The notes under the pieces were generated by a model. The model ran no database searches. It was given only the letters and a program-made list of their open reading frames with translations, and was not told where the DNA came from. From positions 930,001 through 994,000 of the forward strand of contig NZ_JAPPRA010000001.1 in the NCBI RefSeq assembly GCF_026672375.1: DNA of 64,000 nt. The letters run 5' to 3'. This stretch comes from Caulobacter sp. SL161 (GTDB taxonomy: Bacteria; Pseudomonadota; Alphaproteobacteria; Caulobacterales; Caulobacteraceae). This document shows positions 61,089-64,000 of the stretch, piece by piece. The translations under genes were made by a program, and so were the position numbers. Position 1 is the stretch's first letter. Each line of letters begins with the position of its first letter.

Positions 61089-61460
61089 TTAGAGCATCCA
61101 GTTCTTGGGCGTGGGATAGGGTTGGCCCTTCAGCAGGTGCGAAAGGCCGACGACGGAGCGGACGATGACCCAAAGGCCGACCGCCACCAGCAGTACGACG
61201 CCGATCCCCACCACGGTGAGCAGGGCCGAGATCACGCTGAACAGCAGCGCCAGCCAGAAGGTTCTGATCTGGAATTCGTAGTGGCTGGCCAGCCAGTCGG
61301 GCGCGCCCTTGCGGCTGATATAGGCCAGGATGGCGGCGATCAGGCAGGTGAAGCCGCCGGTCACCGCGCCGCCGATGTGCAGGGCGTAGATCGCGATGGG
61401 CAGGGCCTTGTCGTCCTGCAGCGTCGGCGGGACGGCGGTGTCTGGGGTGGGGTCGGTCAC
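61089..61460 (-). CDS. DUF4870-type membrane protein, upstream paralogue
   Basis: 123 residues from GTG 61460 (an ATG at 61535 would add 25 hydrophilic residues without a ribosome site). Conserved segments: LPIAIYALHIGGAVTGGFTCLIAAI, HYEFQIRTFWLALLFSVISALLTVVG, and a Gly/Val helix, as in its partner. These proteins are typical four-helix membrane proteins related to Tic20/DUF4870. It is 3 nt before the second copy. Confidence 0.8.
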   Translation of the reverse strand: MTDPTPDTAVPPTLQDDKALPIAIYALHIGGAVTGGFTCLIAAILAYISRKGAPDWLASHYEFQIRTFWLALLFSVISALLTVVGIGVVLLVAVGLWVIVRSVVGLSHLLKGQPYPTPKNWML

Positions 61461-61694
61461 GGTTGAGCCTGGAATAGTCTTGTTATCCAGATCGTCGCGC
61501 TGATCAGGCCGTGATGCAAATGAAGGTGGCGTCATGAAGGCGATGTCACGTTCGGCGCGGCCTTCGAACCTTACAAAAAAGTCATCTCTTCGGATCGATC
61601 CGGCGCCGACGCAGGGCCGTAATCATGATCAGACCGCGCGCCGTCGACCTCTTCAGTTCCCCCAACCCGAAGACTTGATGGAAGGTTTCAGACA

Positions 61695-62231
61695 ATGATG
61701 CGTTCGATGCAACGCCGGGCCGCCGTGCTGGCCCTGGCCGCCGCCGCTGTGGCCGGTCCCGCCCTCGCCGACCACCACGGCGCCAAGCCGAACATCGTCG
61801 GCGTGGCCGCCGGCAACGCTGACTTCTCGACCCTGGTCACCGCCGTGAAGGCCGCCGACCTGGTCGGCACGCTCTCGGGCGCCGGTCCGTTCACGGTCTT
61901 CGCCCCGACCAACGCCGCCTTCGCCAAGCTGCCGCCCGGTACGGTGCAGACCCTGGTCAAGCCGGAGAACAAGGCCACCCTGACCAAGATCCTGACCTGC
62001 CACGTCGTGGCCGGCAAGGTCGAGGCCAAGACCCTGCTGGGCGCCATCCAGGCGAACGGCGGCAGCTACACGATCAACACCGTCGGCGGCTGCGCCTTCA
62101 AGGCCGCCGTCGAAAGCGGCAAGGTGGTCATCACCGACGAGAAGGGCGGCAAGAGCACCGTCACCGCCACCGATGTCGGCGCCAGCAACGGCGTGATCCA
62201 CGTCATCGACAGCGTGCTGATGCCGCGCTGA
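61695..62231 (+). CDS. Fasciclin-domain secreted protein
   Basis: 178-residue exported protein; signal residues 1-23 (AVAGPALADHHG). One FAS1 domain covers the rest: FSTLVTAVKAADLVGTLSGAGPFTVFAPTNAAF split over the first helices (H1 box TVFAPTNAAF), and the H2 box SNGVIHVIDSVLMP. It resembles the MPB70-type single-domain fasciclins, which act in adhesion or polymer binding. GGAAGG lies 10-15 nt upstream. A terminator follows. Confidence 0.9.
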   Translation: MMRSMQRRAAVLALAAAAVAGPALADHHGAKPNIVGVAAGNADFSTLVTAVKAADLVGTLSGAGPFTVFAPTNAAFAKLPPGTVQTLVKPENKATLTKILTCHVVAGKVEAKTLLGAIQANGGSYTINTVGGCAFKAAVESGKVVITDEKGGKSTVTATDVGASNGVIHVIDSVLMPR

Positions 62232-62258
62232 TAGACCCTTTCAGGTCTCCCAGAAGGG

Positions 62259-62294
62259 GCGCTCCGGCCGCAAGGTCGGGGCGCTCTTTTCGTT
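62259..62294 (+). terminator. Rho-independent terminator after the fasciclin gene
   Basis: 11-pair stem GCGCTCCGGCC / GGTCGGGGCGC (two G-U pairs) with loop GCAA, followed by TCTTTTCGTTT, starting 28 nt after the stop codon. Confidence 0.85.
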
Positions 62295-62846
62295 TCAGGG
62301 CAAGAGATCGGCGGGCGGGTCGCGCGGGTCGAAGTCGGCCGGCCGCGCCAGCCAGGGCAAGGCGGCGACCATCAGGATCAGGACAAAGGCCATGCGCGAG
62401 GCCAGATCCACGCCCACCGCGACCATGCCGGCGGTCAACGAGAACAGCAGGGTCGAGGCCGCGCCGAACGCCAACAGGCCCATGACGAAGGTCAGGGCCG
62501 TCCGGGCCTCCAGCCGCGCCAGACCAAAGCGGGCGCGCGGCGACAGGTCCGCACCCACGGCCGCGAGGGCGCGCGCCAGAACCGAGAAGGCGGCCAGCCG
62601 GTCCTCGAACCGTCCGGGGCCGACATAGCTCTGAGACGGGATCAGCAGCCTCCGCCGTCCAAACACCACCAACAGCACCCGCCGCCGCCCGTCCGGCGCC
62701 AGCGACAGGCTGTAGCGGGTCAGGGCGGACAGGGGAAAGCGGCGCTCGATCCGGCCGCGCGTCTCGATCAGCGTCCCGGCCTCCAGGGTCCAGACCGTTT
62801 CGGGCTGGAACGGGGCGAGCCGGGCGCTGAAGGTGATCATGGTCAC
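62295..62846 (-). CDS. Membrane protein of unknown function, PH-like N-terminal part
   Basis: 183-residue protein. It begins with GTG 62846, which overlaps the folB stop as GTGA (ATG 62840 is an alternative). The N-terminal half is beta-rich (ETVWTLEAGTLIETRGRIERRFPLSALTRYSLSL), reminiscent of a PH-like domain; the C-terminal part has two hydrophobic helices (LTFVMGLLAFGAASTLLFSL; MAFVLILMVAALPWLA). Located after folB in the same operon; no known family assignment. The stop lies at the end of the terminator stretch of the convergent fasciclin gene. Confidence 0.72.
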   Translation of the reverse strand: MTMITFSARLAPFQPETVWTLEAGTLIETRGRIERRFPLSALTRYSLSLAPDGRRRVLLVVFGRRRLLIPSQSYVGPGRFEDRLAAFSVLARALAAVGADLSPRARFGLARLEARTALTFVMGLLAFGAASTLLFSLTAGMVAVGVDLASRMAFVLILMVAALPWLARPADFDPRDPPADLLP

Positions 62847-63250
62847 GCGCGGACGGCGGTGATCTCGACGCCGGCGGCGGCGGCGTGCGGGGCGAGCGCC
62901 AGAGGCTTTTCGACCCGCACGCGGGCGCGCATCACACGAGGATCGGCGAAGCAGGCCTGGGCCAGGCGCTCAGCGAAGGTCTCGACCAGATCGATATGGC
63001 CCTCGGCGACGAGGGCGCGGGCGGCCTCGCCGACCATCTCGTAATTGACCGTATCGCCCAGGCGCTCGCAGTGGCTGGCGGCCACGTCCAGCTCGACATC
63101 GACGACCAGCGGCTGCTCGCGGCCATGCTCGTGGTCATAGACGCCGATCTGGGCCTCGACCTTCAGGCCGCGCACGAAGACCTTGGTCACGATGATGCGG
63201 GCCATGTCCTGCGCGGCGGGGGTGGTCTCGGCGAGGGGCGAAGCGGCCAA
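62843..63250 (-). CDS. folB: Dihydroneopterin aldolase
   Basis: 135-residue FolB, converting dihydroneopterin to 6-hydroxymethyl-dihydropterin in folate synthesis. The family core reads VFVRGLKVEAQIGVYDHEHGREQPLVVDVEL (broken here at GVYDHEHG) and FAERLAQACF with the catalytic Glu (ETFAER). It begins with TTG 63250: AGGAGG (complement of 63257-63262) is six nt upstream, far stronger than any alternative. The ribosome site lies on the stop codon of the SDR gene, so the genes are translationally coupled. The N-terminal ~15 residues are poorly conserved. Confidence 0.88.
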   Translation of the reverse strand: MAASPLAETTPAAQDMARIIVTKVFVRGLKVEAQIGVYDHEHGREQPLVVDVELDVAASHCERLGDTVNYEMVGEAARALVAEGHIDLVETFAERLAQACFADPRVMRARVRVEKPLALAPHAAAAGVEITAVRA

Positions 63251-63260
63251 GTGCGGCCTC

Positions 63261-64000
63261 CTAGGGAGCAACGATGTCCGGCGTCTTCCAGCCCAGATGC
63301 TGGCCGCCGTCCACGGCGATCATCTGTCCCGTGACTGAGGATGCGTCAATCAGATAGCGCAGGGCGGCGGCGACCTCTTCGGGGCTGGCGCGCCGCTGCA
63401 ACAGCACGCCCGCCGCCTCGGCCTCGAACTCGCCCGGCGCCTGGTGCACCGACGGCAGGGTGGGGCCGGGGCCGATGGCGTTGACGCGGATGCGCGGGGC
63501 CAGGGCCTGGGCCAGGGTCTGGGTGGCCCACCACAGGCCGGCCTTGCTGAGCGTGTAGCTGAAGAACTGCGGATTGGGCCGCCAGACGCGCTGATCGATC
63601 AGATTGACCACCAGCCCCTGGCGGTCCGCCGGCAGGGCCCCCGCCATCGCCTCGGCCAGCACGATCGGCGCGCGCAGATTGGTCTCGAGATGGCGGTCCC
63701 AGCTGGCCCGCGACAGGCCGCCGACGCGGTCGTCCTCGAAGGCCGAGGCGTTGTTGATCAGCAGGGTCAGCGGCCCCAGCGGCGCGGCCTGGGCGATGAG
63801 GCTGCGGGTCGCGTCCTCGTCCGAGAGGTCGGCGCGGACGAGCAGGGCGCGGCGGCCCAGATCCTGGACGCCGCGTGCGGTCTCTTCGGCCTCTTCGGCC
63901 GAGGCGCGGTAGTGGATGGCGACGTCGTAGCCGGCGCGCGCGGCCTCCAGGGCCAGGACCTGGCCGATCCGGCGTCCCGCGCCGGTGACCAGGGCCGCGC
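63261..64000 (-). CDS. SDR family pteridine reductase-like protein (FolM-like), partial
   Basis: Runs off the right edge of the window (its 5' end lies beyond 64000). The visible frame starts AALVTGAGRRIGQVLAL, where the TGxxRRIG motif is typical of pteridine reductases, followed by LLINNASAFEDD, Y-x3-K in FFSYTLSKAG, and SSVTGQMIAVDGGQHLGW. The TGAGRRIG motif, the NNAS signature and the folB neighbour suggest dihydromonapterin/dihydrofolate reduction (FolM-type). The only catalytic residue in doubt is the usual Ser, replaced by a LIDQRVW segment, as in PTR1/FolM proteins where Asp takes over. About 247 codons are visible. Confidence 0.82.
   Translation of the reverse strand, partial: AALVTGAGRRIGQVLALEAARAGYDVAIHYRASAEEAEETARGVQDLGRRALLVRADLSDEDATRSLIAQAAPLGPLTLLINNASAFEDDRVGGLSRASWDRHLETNLRAPIVLAEAMAGALPADRQGLVVNLIDQRVWRPNPQFFSYTLSKAGLWWATQTLAQALAPRIRVNAIGPGPTLPSVHQAPGEFEAEAAGVLLQRRASPEEVAAALRYLIDASSVTGQMIAVDGGQHLGWKTPDIVAP

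Overview
The window is high-GC alphaproteobacterial chromosome, most likely Caulobacter (C. vibrioides/crescentus group or a close relative). The evidence is a ccrM-type GANTC adenine methyltransferase with a CtrA-like TTAG-N7-TTAA box and GANTC sites in its leader, a split alphaproteobacterial F0 operon (atpI-B-E-b'-b), and many leaderless-looking, GTG or TTG starts. It is mainly core chromosome: I see no rRNA, tRNA, CRISPR array, IS element or prophage.

Layout. 0-9.5 kb: envelope and secreted proteins (CHAP hydrolase, pentapeptide-repeat protein, MipA/OmpV, secreted alpha/beta hydrolase), a dienoyl-CoA isomerase-like crotonase, an SH3 protein, a hydrolase/thioesterase pair and a Zur-like regulator. 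9.5-13 kb: PAP2-type phosphatase and a polyamine pair (deoxyhypusine-synthase-like enzyme, ornithine decarboxylase). 13.2-17.4 kb: phnCDE-type uptake operon and a CorC/HlyC protein. 17.8-20.5 kb: F0 ATP synthase operon on the minus strand. 20.9-32 kb: DUF6481 protein, TauE/SafE permease, smc, two DsbA-like proteins, DciA-like protein, mutY, an atypical lower-GC gene with a PD-(D/E)XK signature, ccrM, rnhB. 32-42 kb: GH16 glucanase, MFS, tag, a small internally duplicated secreted protein, hydrolase, ygfZ, GT9 glycosyltransferase, a dihydroorotase-like amidohydrolase and an ECF42-type sigma factor with its DGPF partner. 42-53 kb: acyl-CoA metabolism (feruloyl-CoA-synthetase-like ligase, TPP enzyme, MBL hydrolase, MarR regulator, enoyl-CoA isomerase, two SDRs), interrupted by a five-fold four-cysteine-repeat secreted protein. 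53-64 kb: TfoX-N, two GNATs, MFS, a DUF1285/NUDIX/CCA-adding/GATase1 run, a TPR-like protein, two DUF4870 proteins, fasciclin, folB and a FolM-like reductase cut by the window edge.

The intergenic space carries a family of GC-rich palindromic modules. Two long copies (4775-5063 and 17437-17722) form a near-identical inverted repeat about 12.4 kb apart, and smaller relatives supply the C-terminal codons of at least two genes.

The most unusual places are: the candidate PD-(D/E)XK nuclease gene inserted convergently against ccrM, normally a methyltransferase without a restriction partner; the 28-bp perfect palindrome with two GANTC sites beside the ccrM promoter; the 20-cysteine, five-module secreted protein; and divergent gene pairs whose start codons overlap or nearly touch.
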